A DNA stretch of 64,000 nucleotides from an uncultured Bacilli bacterium. GTDB lineage: Bacteria; Bacillota_I; Bacilli_A; RF39; UBA660. Of the stretch, positions 27,117-36,460 are shown in pieces; position 1 is the first letter of the stretch, and each line of letters opens with the position of its first letter. The notes beneath the pieces are model-generated. The model was given only the letters and a program-made list of their open reading frames with translations, was not told the origin of the DNA and did not search any database. The stretch lies in contig CAJTKB010000001.1 in assembly GCA_910576925.1 (NCBI GenBank), positions 1 through 64,000 of the forward strand, read 5' to 3'. Made by a program: the position numbers and the translations under genes.

Positions 27117-27845
27117 TTAATATAATTCATTTAATGTTTGTTCAATTTTATTTATATCTAAGCTTATATTTCCTAATAAATATCCTGATAAGTGAGGATT
27201 CTTTTTAAGTAATTTTATACTTTCTTTATTTATACCTCCACCATATACTAGTCTATTATTTTTATTTTTTTCTTTTATTTCTTTGATTATATTTTCTATT
27301 CTTGGTATATATTCAGTTATTGTTCCGCCTATTGCCCATAATGGTTCGTAGGCAATTATTATTTTTTCTTTTTCTTCTTCTTTTATTCCTGTAAGAGATT
27401 CTATTAATTGATTATTAATATATTGTGAAGCTTCTTCTATACTATTTTTTTCAATTTCACCAACACAAAGTATAGGTGTTATTTCTTCTTTTAATAATTT
27501 TTTAATTTTTTTGTTAATAAGTATATTAGTTTCATTATTATTTTGTCTTACTTCCTGATGCCCTACAATACTATATTTTACATTCAAGCTTTTTATTTGT
27601 TTTGCTGATATTTCTCCTGTATAGTTTCCAAAATCATTTTCACTTATATTTTGACTTCCTAAATTTATATATTTAGTATCTACTATTGGTAGATAACAAA
27701 TACTTGGACATAAAATTATATTTTTTGAGGAATGATAAATTTTAACTATCATCTCAAGTCTTTCTAAGTAATCAATAAATTCACTCTTTATGAAATTACA
27801 TTTATTGTTTAATATTATTAGTTCTTTTTCTGTTTCTTCTATCAT
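27117..27845 (-). CDS. tpiA: Divergent triosephosphate isomerase
   Basis: Interconverts dihydroxyacetone phosphate and glyceraldehyde 3-phosphate. The catalytic set is retained: Asn13 and Lys15 in NNKCN, His96 with Glu98 in GHQEVR, and Glu167 in YEPLWAIG. Several usually invariant neighbours differ: NNKCN for NWKMN, GHQEVR for GHSERR, AIGGTI for AIGTGK in the phosphate-gripping loop 6, and YGGGIN for YGGSVN in loop 7. The gene overlaps the upstream glucosyltransferase by 44 bases, so the two are probably translationally coupled. Whether it is the main isomerase of the cell is unknown. Confidence 0.88.
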   Translation of the reverse strand: MIEETEKELIILNNKCNFIKSEFIDYLERLEMIVKIYHSSKNIILCPSICYLPIVDTKYINLGSQNISENDFGNYTGEISAKQIKSLNVKYSIVGHQEVRQNNNETNILINKKIKKLLKEEITPILCVGEIEKNSIEEASQYINNQLIESLTGIKEEEKEKIIIAYEPLWAIGGTITEYIPRIENIIKEIKEKNKNNRLVYGGGINKESIKLLKKNPHLSGYLLGNISLDINKIEQTLNELY

Positions 27846-29094
27846 TAATTCGACCCTTCCCTCTTTTGAATATTCTTACAATAACTGATGATAAGTCTTT
27901 TTTATTATCGTGATTGGATATGGCTGTTTCATATACTTCTACTACATTTTTACCAAATTCAGGAAGAGAAAATTTATTTGCAATTGAAGTTGCTTGTTTA
28001 GATAATATATTTACTTGTTTTCTATCTTTTTGTAGTTGTTCTATTATTTTAGCAGCTTCTTCTTCAGTATTAAAAAATCTTCCGTTAAGTCCATCTACTA
28101 CCATTGTTCTAAATGCTTCGTCTTCTATACATATTGCTGGTAAAGATGAGGCCATTGCTTCTATTACTGTTAATCCTTGAGTCTCAGTTTTTGATGCTGT
28201 TATTAAGATATTTGCAATATGGTAATAAAGTGGAGTATCAACCCATGGAATGCGACCAATAAACTTTACTGAGTCTTCTAATTTCTTGTTTTTAGCGATT
28301 TTTTCATATTTTTCTTTATCTGGTCCATCACCTACTAGCATAAATTTAATATTACTTTTCTTAGCTGATAATATTTCTGCTATTTTTAGAACAAATTCGA
28401 TATTTTTTTCTTGAGCCATTCTTCCTACTATTATTACTATAAAATCATTTTTTTTATAGCCTAAATTTTTACGTAATTGTTCTACTTTATTTATATCTAC
28501 GTTTTCTGTTAAAAATCTTGAAGCATCAATTCCTGTTGGTACTATATAAATATCTTTATCATAATGGTATTCTTCTCTAAATAGATGGTAGGTTTTAATT
28601 GTTGGTACAATAAAGGCATCTGCTGTATTATCACAATAAAACTTACTTAAATATTCTACTGCTTTTTTGCATCCTAAGTCAAAGTATTTATGATTTCTTG
28701 ATACATAGTAAGTATAGTCCTTATACATTGTGTGATATGTATGAACAAGTGGTAAATTAAACTGTTTTGCAAAAAGTCTAGCAAAGATACCCATGCATAG
28801 TTCTGTATGTGAATGAATTATATCTAAATTCCATGATTTTATCTTATTTATTACTTTTAAAGGATAAATGCTGGCAACTCTGTAATCATAAATACCTAGG
28901 GGAATTCCAGGTACTTTCAAAACTTTACTTGTTTCATTATAGTCATATGTAGTAGCATCTTGACCTACGGTTACTACATATACAGTGTGTCCTAATTTTT
29001 CAAGTGATATTTTTAATGTTTCGACACTAGTTGATACTCCATTTATATATGGTGGGTAACTATCTGTAAATAAACCTATTTTTAATTTTTTCAT
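27802..29094 (-). CDS. GT4-family diacylglycerol glucosyltransferase-like protein
   Basis: A 430-residue GT-B glycosyltransferase. The N-terminal domain has FTDSYPPYINGVSTSV and VHTYHTMYKDYTYY, hallmarks of the alMGS-type 1,2-diacylglycerol 3-glucosyltransferases that make monoglucosyl-diacylglycerol. The C-terminal domain shows VGRMAQEKN and the donor-binding ETQGLTVIEAMASSLP with the E-x7-E pattern. The C-terminal tail is very basic (RGKGRINDRRNRKR), fitting attachment to anionic membrane lipid. AGGAGG precedes the ATG. It lies between a flippase-like membrane protein and tpiA on one transcript. Confidence 0.88.
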   Translation of the reverse strand: MKKLKIGLFTDSYPPYINGVSTSVETLKISLEKLGHTVYVVTVGQDATTYDYNETSKVLKVPGIPLGIYDYRVASIYPLKVINKIKSWNLDIIHSHTELCMGIFARLFAKQFNLPLVHTYHTMYKDYTYYVSRNHKYFDLGCKKAVEYLSKFYCDNTADAFIVPTIKTYHLFREEYHYDKDIYIVPTGIDASRFLTENVDINKVEQLRKNLGYKKNDFIVIIVGRMAQEKNIEFVLKIAEILSAKKSNIKFMLVGDGPDKEKYEKIAKNKKLEDSVKFIGRIPWVDTPLYYHIANILITASKTETQGLTVIEAMASSLPAICIEDEAFRTMVVDGLNGRFFNTEEEAAKIIEQLQKDRKQVNILSKQATSIANKFSLPEFGKNVVEVYETAISNHDNKKDLSSVIVRIFKRGKGRINDRRNRKRTNNIKQ

Positions 29095-29127
29095 AGTACC
29101 TCCTTTATTTTATGATATCATTATTTA

Positions 29128-30156
29128 TTAATTTTTAGTACTTAATATTTTACTTTCTCTATCAACACTAAATAGTACAGCTCCTAGAATCATACCTAAA
29201 TAATAAGTTATAAATCTCCATAGTAATAATATTGTTTTAGTTTTTGAATCACTCATAAAATTCTCAAAAAATTTAGTAAATGCAAATTCTATTCCGCCAC
29301 TTGCTCCTGGTATTGGTATAAAAGATGAGGCAATCATAACATAAGCAGATGATGTTATTGTATTTATAATATTTAAATTATTAAAGTCTCCTATTGAATA
29401 TGCTAAGAATAAAGGTATTAAGTATAGACAAATTAGACCTATAAAATTTAATATTATTCCAAAAATAAATAGTTTTTTATTTTTCTTCAACTCTTTTGCA
29501 CAATTATTAAATTCTATTATTCTATTATTCCATTTTCCAACTATTTTTTCTTTATCTTTTATTATATGCATTTTAAATAATATTTGTATAAGTATATTAA
29601 CGACATTCATAGTTGTTTTTTTAGAGAAGCTTATGAATAATAGGACTACTGCTACTATGGTATTTACTATAAATCCTATCAGGACTATATTTCCTAATAT
29701 TTTAGATTTTTCAAATAAGTGACATGAATTATTTATCATTACAGCAAAAAGCCCAAATATTACTAATGCTATCTGATAAAATATAAAGTTTTGGAGAACA
29801 TAATTAGTTGATTTAGATATACTTATATTATGTTTTGATAGCATATATATTTCCATTGGCTGTCCGCCAGTCGAAAAAGGCGTTATTCCATTAAAGAATT
29901 GGACTATTAGTTTGTGTTTTATTGATTCTTTCAAAGTAAAATTGTTCTTTTGATTTACTGTTTTATATATGCTATAGCTGCCAGTTACTATATATAAAAG
30001 GAAGAGAAAGAAAGATAATAAAATATATTTTAGATCTATAGTTTGTAAATACATTACTATTACATCTAAATCTTTTTTTAATATGAAATACATAACTATT
30101 AATGTTATTAATAAAATAATAAAAGCATTCTTTCTAATATTTTTTAAGATATTCAT
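29128..30156 (-). CDS. Multipass membrane protein, MprF-type flippase-like domain
   Basis: A 342-residue protein with about eight hydrophobic segments. It matches the uncharacterised family related to the transmembrane half of lysylphosphatidylglycerol synthase (MprF), with GITPFSTGGQPMEIYML, Asn-rich second helix and SSFIPIPGASGGIEFAF. Members without a catalytic domain are thought to move lipids, but direct evidence is limited. It overlaps the upstream small gene by one base and precedes the glycolipid synthase gene, so a role in glycolipid placement is a reasonable inference. Confidence 0.85.
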   Translation of the reverse strand: MNILKNIRKNAFIILLITLIVMYFILKKDLDVIVMYLQTIDLKYILLSFFLFLLYIVTGSYSIYKTVNQKNNFTLKESIKHKLIVQFFNGITPFSTGGQPMEIYMLSKHNISISKSTNYVLQNFIFYQIALVIFGLFAVMINNSCHLFEKSKILGNIVLIGFIVNTIVAVVLLFISFSKKTTMNVVNILIQILFKMHIIKDKEKIVGKWNNRIIEFNNCAKELKKNKKLFIFGIILNFIGLICLYLIPLFLAYSIGDFNNLNIINTITSSAYVMIASSFIPIPGASGGIEFAFTKFFENFMSDSKTKTILLLWRFITYYLGMILGAVLFSVDRESKILSTKN

Positions 30157-30656
30157 TAGATATGTATCCTACTTTCTTTTTCAGAATTCTTTTCTAGCAT
30201 AAATGGAACAAAATTTCCGTTTTCTCCTTCTGAAATGAGTGGTATAAAGCCATTTTCTATTAGATTATGCATTAATCTTTTATCTTGTATATTTATAAAT
30301 ATATAAACATTTTCTATATTATTATTTTGTAATATTGATTGTGAAAGATTTATTATGATATTTTTTATATTGTTATCCGTTGGAAATAGTTCTATTTGAG
30401 CACTTTTTATATCTTTAGAAATAGTTACTTTAGCTAAGGCTATAATTTCTTTTTCATTTTTTTGATAATATAATTCTTCTATTACTGGTCTTATTTGTTT
30501 TAGTGAAATATAGTCATCTTCTGATATCCTGTCTTTTATATTTTCTATTTTTCTATATAATTCTTGTTGATTATATTTATAGCAATAATCTTCTAATAGT
30601 TCTATATCCTTCTTTTTAAATGGATTAATTATGTTAAATTTTTTTGAACTGCTCAT
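30156..30656 (-). CDS. Unknown small protein, possible GNAT-like fold
   Basis: A 166-residue protein between pgk and the flippase-like gene on the same strand. The second half (about 85-155) has an alternation of strands and helices, EIIALAKVTISKDIKSAQIEL, then NIENVYIFINIQDKRLMHNLIENGFIPL, that recalls a GNAT acyltransferase ending, but the acetyl-CoA R/Q-x-x-G-x-G/A motif is absent. No signal peptide or membrane segment is visible. I cannot name a family; coupling to its neighbours by overlap suggests a role in the same process. Confidence 0.7.
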   Translation of the reverse strand: MSSSKKFNIINPFKKKDIELLEDYCYKYNQQELYRKIENIKDRISEDDYISLKQIRPVIEELYYQKNEKEIIALAKVTISKDIKSAQIELFPTDNNIKNIIINLSQSILQNNNIENVYIFINIQDKRLMHNLIENGFIPLISEGENGNFVPFMLEKNSEKESRIHI

Positions 30657-30666
30657 TGTAATACCC

Positions 30667-31836
30667 CTATTCTATTAATCCTGGCAAATCTTTTCCTTCT
30701 AAATATTCTAAAGTGGCTCCTCCACCAGTTGAAGCATAGTATATTTTATCAATTACTCCCGCTTTTTTGGCTGAAGCAACAACGTCTCCTCCACCTAAAA
30801 TGGTTTTTATATTATTATCTACTAAGTAATTTAATATTTTATCAGTTGCTATTTTAAAATTTTCTAGTTCATATACTCCTAAAGGTCCATTCCAAAATAC
30901 TGTTTTGCTTTTAGCTAAAATATTTTCAAAATTTGTTACTGTTTTTTCACCTATATCTAGTCCTATATCATTATCATCTATTTCTGTTATATCTTTATGT
31001 TCTATACTGCCTTCATCTTTAAATTCTTTATTGGTTCTTGTATCTACTGGTAAGACTATTTTATCACCATATTTTTTCAAGATATTTTTACAGAAATCTA
31101 TACTTTCATCATCAATTATTGACATTCCTGTTTTATAACCTTCTGCTTTTAAAAAGGTAAAAGCCATTCCACCACCTATTAATAAATAGTCTACTTTAGT
31201 TAATAAATTTTCGATAACGCCTATTTTATCTGATACTTTTTTACCGCCTAATATTACAGTAGATGGTTTATCTGGACATTTTAGTTCCTCTAAGTGAGTT
31301 AATTCTTTTTCTACTAAAAATCCTATAGCGTGAGGTAGATGACTAGCAATTCCTACATTTGAGGCATGCGATCTATGAGCTGTAGCAAAAGCATCATTTA
31401 TAAAAACTTCTCCTAGACTTGCCCAATATGATGCTAGTTCAGGATCATTTGAACTTTCTTTTTTTCCAATTAAATCCTCGTATCTAGTATTTTGTATTAA
31501 GATAATTTGCTTTGATTTCATACTACTTATGGCATCTTCTAACTTTCTGCCTCTTGTTTTATTTATAAATTTAACATTTTTATGGAGTACTTCTGATAGT
31601 CTTTTAGATACAATGCGTAAGTCGTTTTTTTTAAGATCACTTTCTTCTTTAATCCTTCCTAAGTGGGACATAAGTATTATTTTACAATTTTTTGATAAAC
31701 AATACTTTATTGTTTCTAGACTTGATATTATTCTTTTATCATCTATTATATGGTTATTTTCTATTGGTACATTGAAATCACATCTAATAATCACCTTTTT
31801 ATTTTCTATCTCTATATCTTTTATTGTCTTAACCAT
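30667..31836 (-). CDS. pgk: Phosphoglycerate kinase
   Basis: Makes ATP from 1,3-bisphosphoglycerate in lower glycolysis. The N-terminal substrate domain has IRCDFNVPIEN, LMSHLGR and NTRYED; the C-terminal nucleotide domain has VILGGKKVSDKIGVIENLL, FWNGPLGVYE and ILGGGDVVASAKKAG. The start is placed at the ATG at 31834-31836 (MVKTIKDIEI, 389 residues), preceded by AAAGGAGAA; an ATG 36 bases upstream lacks a site and adds an atypical hydrophobic extension. It leads an apparent transcript with the small unknown gene, flippase, glucosyltransferase and tpiA. Confidence 0.97.
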   Translation of the reverse strand: MVKTIKDIEIENKKVIIRCDFNVPIENNHIIDDKRIISSLETIKYCLSKNCKIILMSHLGRIKEESDLKKNDLRIVSKRLSEVLHKNVKFINKTRGRKLEDAISSMKSKQIILIQNTRYEDLIGKKESSNDPELASYWASLGEVFINDAFATAHRSHASNVGIASHLPHAIGFLVEKELTHLEELKCPDKPSTVILGGKKVSDKIGVIENLLTKVDYLLIGGGMAFTFLKAEGYKTGMSIIDDESIDFCKNILKKYGDKIVLPVDTRTNKEFKDEGSIEHKDITEIDDNDIGLDIGEKTVTNFENILAKSKTVFWNGPLGVYELENFKIATDKILNYLVDNNIKTILGGGDVVASAKKAGVIDKIYYASTGGGATLEYLEGKDLPGLIE

Positions 31837-32139
31837 TTTTATGTTCTCCTTTATACAAAATAAGTATAACATTTTTTATGATAAAAATACTATATTTTTT
31901 AAGCAACTTTTTATAAGTTATTAGATATTGTTATATCCTTTACTTATAAGCATCTATAACCTTTTTATTTTTGATTTCGAAAGTAGTAAATTGATAGTAA
32001 AAAGTTTTTTAAATTCTACATATATACCTTAAAATAAAATATTTTACTTCAAAAAATAAACTTTTATTAAAAAAAGTTTCTATAAATTTATTGTACTATT
32101 GAATGATAGTATTATATAATTATTTTCTATTAAATTGCT
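31837..32139. other. Intergenic region upstream of pgk
   Basis: About 300 bases without a gene. On the minus strand TGTTATACT at 31863-31871 is a plausible extended -10 for pgk. AAACTTTT / AAAAGTTT (32058-32079), followed by ATTTTTT on the minus strand, may terminate the unknown gene ending at 32140. Nothing else is evident. Confidence 0.5.
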
Positions 32140-32907
32140 TTAATTATTACTTTTTAAAATTTTATTATAGTTTGATGTATCAACTATTGGATAATTTAAT
32201 TGATATTCTAGTATTAAATCAGTTAATTCGTTCAATAGCTTATTTACTCTTTCTGAACTATTATAATAACTATAAAATTTATAAGGGAAACCTAAGGCAG
32301 CTACCATAGATAGCGGTATTTTATCTTTTACTTGATATTCATAACTTAATGTACTATAACGATTTTTAATAATTTGATTTTTTTCTTTCTCTTTTGCATA
32401 TTCAACTATATCTTCGCTAGTCCAGATTGTTTTTATGGCATCTACTTCCGACTTTATTACAAAGGAAATATTTGGTTTAATGAAAATATTATATGTATAG
32501 TTATAGGGGCTATTCATATCTTTTCTAAGACTAGTAAGTGATATAAAGCTTTCTCCATTACATATATTCCCACCTTCTACAGGATTTTTTTGATGTTTAT
32601 TTGCTAATATCACTCCATCATTAAAAATGCTTTTTAGTCTATCAAAAGGTTTTGGAAGATAAATATTACTTCCTTTTATGCCATGATATAAAAAGTTTTC
32701 ATATGATTCTAAGTCTTTACTATTGTTGTTAATATTTTTATATGGCCTTTTGGAGAATAAATGCATTTGTTTTTGTTCTAGTTGTTCAAATAGTAGCTTA
32801 ATATAGTATTTGTCACTTTCTAAGACAATTTTTCTTTTTTCTTCTTCATTTAAATTGTTTGTATCAATCTTTTCTTCTAATTTATCATTCAAATCAATAT
32901 TTTCCAT
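32140..32907 (-). CDS. Unknown protein with possible ADP-ribosyltransferase-like layout
   Basis: A 255-residue soluble protein, not recognised as a named family. After a charged helical N-terminus (1-65) it reads LYHGIKGSN, then LKSIFNDGVILAN, ESFISLTSL, YNIFIKPNISFVI and SYEYQVKDKIPLSMVAALGFP. An early L-Y-H-G strand, a helix ending in a DG-x-L turn and an I-S-L-T strand are reminiscent of the ADP-ribosyltransferase fold, but the catalytic residues cannot be assigned. It stands alone between pgk and gapA. The function is unknown. Confidence 0.75.
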   Translation of the reverse strand: MENIDLNDKLEEKIDTNNLNEEEKRKIVLESDKYYIKLLFEQLEQKQMHLFSKRPYKNINNNSKDLESYENFLYHGIKGSNIYLPKPFDRLKSIFNDGVILANKHQKNPVEGGNICNGESFISLTSLRKDMNSPYNYTYNIFIKPNISFVIKSEVDAIKTIWTSEDIVEYAKEKEKNQIIKNRYSTLSYEYQVKDKIPLSMVAALGFPYKFYSYYNSSERVNKLLNELTDLILEYQLNYPIVDTSNYNKILKSNN

Positions 32908-32965
32908 TTATATCCCCCACAATATGTTATTATTTTAGAAAAAAGTTATAGTAAAGTCAAATAAA

Positions 32966-32986
32966 TAAAAAAAGAGCCTTGCTCTT
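32966..32986 (-). terminator. Terminator of gapA
   Basis: A 6-bp GC-containing stem AAGAGC / GCTCTT with a 3-base loop is followed by seven Ts on the minus strand. The first arm touches the gapA stop codon. Confidence 0.85.
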
Positions 32987-34004
32987 AATCATTATTTTTA
33001 CTTAACTGCATTAAGTATTTAGCTGTTCTTATCATTTGAGCGGTATAGCTCATTTCGTTGTCATACCAAGATACTATTTTTACTAATTGACTATTATTTA
33101 CTTCTAAAACATTTGTTGATAGTCCGTCTACAAGAGAAGCACAGCGTCTACCTATTACATCGCTTGATACTATTGGATCATCTGTATATCTTAAACTTTC
33201 ATTTTGATTAGATTTTAATGTTTCATTAATTTCTTCTTTAGTGGTGTTTTTATCAAGTTCTAATACTAAATCTATAACTGAACCTGTTGAAGTTGGAACA
33301 CGCATAGCCATCCCTTCAAGTTTTCCTTCAAGATTTGGGCAAACTTTACCTATAGCACTTGCTGCTCCAGTTGATGCTGGAACAATATTTTGAGCACAAG
33401 CTCTACCACGGCGAGCATAAATTCCTTTTTTGTGAGCAATGTCTAATGTTGCTTGATCATTAGTATATGCATGGACTGTTGTCATATATCCCTTCTTGAT
33501 ACCAAAAGTTTTATCAATTATATCAACTACTGGTGCTAGACAATTTGTCGTACAACTGGCTGCTGATATTATTTTTTCTTCTCCTGTTAGGTCTTTATGA
33601 TTAACATTATATACTATTGTTTTAATATTACCTTTTGCTGGTGCTGATATTATTACGTGCTTTGCTCCTGCATTTATATGTGCTATAGCTTTTTCTTCTG
33701 AAGTAAATAAGCCAGTACATTCAAATACTACATCAATTGCTAGATCTTTCCAGGGTAAGTTATTAGGATCTGTTTCTTTTAAAACTTTTACTTTTCTGTC
33801 TCCTACTATTATATTGTCATCTTGAAATGTTATATCATCTATACGATAGTTTCTATGATTTGTATCATATTTTAGCAAGTATGAAAGTTGTTCAGCATCT
33901 GTCAAATCATTTATGGCAACTACTTCATAATCTTCACTTTCTTCCATTAGTCTAAAAGCTAGACGTCCTATTCTTCCAAATCCATTTATTGCTACTTTTA
34001 TCAT
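32985..34004 (-). CDS. gapA: Glyceraldehyde-3-phosphate dehydrogenase
   Basis: Oxidises glyceraldehyde 3-phosphate with NAD. The Rossmann start INGFGRIGRLAFRL, the active-site Cys151 in SAASCTTNCLAP, the catalytic His in TTVHAYTNDQ, the RGRACAQNIVPASTGAA segment and the terminal WYDNEMSYTAQM are all present. The 339 residues are the normal length. It is transcribed alone, near pgk and tpiA but separated from them by an unknown gene. Confidence 0.98.
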   Translation of the reverse strand: MIKVAINGFGRIGRLAFRLMEESEDYEVVAINDLTDAEQLSYLLKYDTNHRNYRIDDITFQDDNIIVGDRKVKVLKETDPNNLPWKDLAIDVVFECTGLFTSEEKAIAHINAGAKHVIISAPAKGNIKTIVYNVNHKDLTGEEKIISAASCTTNCLAPVVDIIDKTFGIKKGYMTTVHAYTNDQATLDIAHKKGIYARRGRACAQNIVPASTGAASAIGKVCPNLEGKLEGMAMRVPTSTGSVIDLVLELDKNTTKEEINETLKSNQNESLRYTDDPIVSSDVIGRRCASLVDGLSTNVLEVNNSQLVKIVSWYDNEMSYTAQMIRTAKYLMQLSKNND

Positions 34005-34062
34005 AATTTTTTTCTCCTTTTATATTTTTATTTTTTATACTTATTCCTAATTTTAGCATTTA

Positions 34063-35715
34063 TTAATCTTTAAAACAACTTCCCCCAATGAATTCTCTTA
34101 AGATCGAGTCTTGTGGTATAGCATCTGCTGGGATTGGCAAAAAGTTTTTAAGAAAATCTAAAAGTCTTTTAGCTTCAGCATAGTGAGGGGAGTCTTGTTC
34201 TATTGAATACAAAAGAGGTTCTACATAAGTTTTTAATACACCGATCTCATAAAGAAGTGCTGTATTTAGATTATAGTCTGCTTCATCTTGGTATGGGAAG
34301 ATATATTTTTCTTCTCCAAGTCTAACTGATAACCAACCATTTAATGTATGTTCTATATTGTGTCCTCTTGTTTTATTATCTCTTACTATTCTTCTTAGAA
34401 GTCGATTATCTGTTGTTGATACTCTATTATGATTGTCGACATTTAATTCTGTTAAAGCTGATGTATAAATCTTATATTTTTTGTCTTTACTTATATTAGT
34501 TAAAATTCTATCATCTAATCCATGAATCCCTTCAATTATTAGTATGTCATCTTCTGTTAGTTTTAAATCTTTTTTATATTCTTTTTTTCCAGTTATAAAG
34601 TTATATGTTGGAATTCTTACTATTTCTTCTTTTAAAAGACTTGCAATTTGTTCATCAAATAGTTTTAGATCTATTGCTTCCAAACATTCATAGTCTGGTT
34701 TACCGTTTTCTCCAATAGGCGTTTCTTCTCTTTCTACAAAATAGTCATCCATTGATAGAGTTGAAGGATTTTTACCTAAAGTTTTTAAGGCCATACATAG
34801 TTTTTTTGAGCTTGTAGTCTTTCCTGATGATGATGGACCAGCCATTAAAACTATTTTTACTTCTTTTCTTTTAACAATTTCTTTGGCTATATCTAAGAAT
34901 TCACTATTTTGTTTGTTTTCACATATTCTTATTAATTCATCTATTTTTCCACTTGATACTATTGTATTTAAGTCTGGAGCATCATTCATATGCATTAGGG
35001 CATTCCATTCTTTGCATTCATTAAATACTTTAAACATATTTTTGTGATGAGTATATTTAGGGATCTTATCATTATAAAAAATTGTTGGGAAGCGTAACAT
35101 AAAGCCCTTTTCATCGACATATGTTAGTTCAAAATAGTTTAAATATTTAGTTGATATTGGCATTTTATTGTAAAAGTTATTATAATAGTCTCCTAATTTA
35201 TATAATGTAACATATGAATTATTATTGTATTTTATAATTCCTACTTTTGATAGGTCATTAGTTTGTTTAAAGTAATTTATAGCATCTGCTTTTTCTACTG
35301 TTACTTTTTTTATTGTTCTATCCTCAGTTATTATCTCTATCATTTTGTTTTTGATATTTTCAATGATTGTTTCATTTATTTTAAAGCTTGTTTCTATATA
35401 TAATCCTTTGTCTAGAGAGTGTTCTACTCTTATATTTTTGTCGTCTCCTAGAAGTTCTTTAATAGCAACTATCAAAACGAATATTAGACCACTTGTATGC
35501 GCTCTGTTACCAAAGGACATTGTTAAGTCTTGAAACTCTATTTCTTTATTTTTGGTTATTTCATAAGTTAATTCCTTTAATGAGTTATTTACTTTAGCAA
35601 CTAGTATTGGATATCTATAATCTTTTTGAACTAGACGACTTAATTCTTTTAAAGTACTTCCTTTTCTTATAGTATACTCACTGCCATTTATTATTACATT
35701 TATATTTTCTTCCAT
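34063..35715 (-). CDS. TGS-domain uridine-kinase-like nucleoside kinase
   Basis: A 550-residue fusion found in many Firmicutes. Residues 1-65 form a TGS-like domain; about 65-250 resemble the second editing-type domain of threonyl-tRNA synthetase (FGNRAHTSGLIFVLIVAI); about 280-480 are a uridine-kinase/phosphoribulokinase domain with P-loop GPSSSGKTTSSK, SMDDYF and EGIHGLDD. The ending PIPADAIPQDSILREFIGG is typical of this group. The kinase probably phosphorylates a nucleoside, but the substrate of this fusion type is not established. It is a single transcription unit. Confidence 0.88.
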   Translation of the reverse strand: MEENINVIINGSEYTIRKGSTLKELSRLVQKDYRYPILVAKVNNSLKELTYEITKNKEIEFQDLTMSFGNRAHTSGLIFVLIVAIKELLGDDKNIRVEHSLDKGLYIETSFKINETIIENIKNKMIEIITEDRTIKKVTVEKADAINYFKQTNDLSKVGIIKYNNNSYVTLYKLGDYYNNFYNKMPISTKYLNYFELTYVDEKGFMLRFPTIFYNDKIPKYTHHKNMFKVFNECKEWNALMHMNDAPDLNTIVSSGKIDELIRICENKQNSEFLDIAKEIVKRKEVKIVLMAGPSSSGKTTSSKKLCMALKTLGKNPSTLSMDDYFVEREETPIGENGKPDYECLEAIDLKLFDEQIASLLKEEIVRIPTYNFITGKKEYKKDLKLTEDDILIIEGIHGLDDRILTNISKDKKYKIYTSALTELNVDNHNRVSTTDNRLLRRIVRDNKTRGHNIEHTLNGWLSVRLGEEKYIFPYQDEADYNLNTALLYEIGVLKTYVEPLLYSIEQDSPHYAEAKRLLDFLKNFLPIPADAIPQDSILREFIGGSCFKD

Positions 35716-35818
35716 ATAATCATTCCTTTTTTATTCTTATCTTTTATTATTATAGCATACTTTTTTTAATATAATATGTAGAAGAAGTGTAGTTTACATC
35801 AAAGTGTTAATATTTTTA

Positions 35819-36319
35819 TTATCTAAATGTTTTTGAAAAATCAATTATATTTGCTATTTTGTCAGTATTTTCGCTCATTTTTTGAATCATATTATTAAAT
35901 TCTGAAGGTGATAGTCCTATTATACTTGCAATTTCTTCTGAATTATCTGCTATCTTATTAAGTAATTTTCCTAATTGTATATTTTATGGAAGATTACTTA
36001 TGATTTCTTGAGATAACTCATCAAGGATAGTTATTAAAATAGATATTTCTATATTATATGTAAGTATTTGTGGTGATACCTCGGTAATATCTGATATAGA
36101 GGTATGAATATTTTTGCTTAATTCTATATCATTTTTATATACAGAGACTATATTTACTAAATTATCTATATTTTCTTTAACAAAGTCATAAGCATCATAT
36201 ATGTTTACTACTTTTTTTAAATTCATATTAATATAGCCTGTAGTTTCAGCTAGATATTCTAATCTTTCTAAATAACTCATCTTATCATAATTTTCTTTTA
36301 ACTTTTCTATTTCATTCAT
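35819..36319 (-). pseudogene. Unknown gene interrupted by one in-frame TAA
   Basis: From the ATG at 36317-36319 a 111-residue frame runs to a TAA at 35984-35986. The same frame then continues without another stop for 54 codons to a TAA at 35819-35821. The downstream part (LGKLLNKIADNSEEIASIIG, LSPSEFNNMIQKMSENTDKI) has the same helical, Asp/Asn/Ile-rich character as the upstream part, so the two look like one gene of about 165 codons with a nonsense change. No function is recognised. The short form may still be expressed, since AAAGGAA precedes the start. A two-gene arrangement is less likely because the downstream segment lacks a ribosome binding site. Confidence 0.6.
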
Positions 36320-36460
36320 ATTTTTTGTTCCTTTATTTAATATAATAATTGTTTTTCTATATTAATTATACGTTATTATTAAGATAATGTATATATTTTG
36401 ACGAATTATAATATGTATAAAAATATGTTATTTATACTAAATTATTTATAGGTGATGAAA

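Noticed and set aside
35984..35986. Programmed stop read-through in the unknown gene near 36 kb
   Set aside because: No read-through context or downstream stem was seen, and the stop is TAA, the least leaky. A nonsense mutation is simpler.
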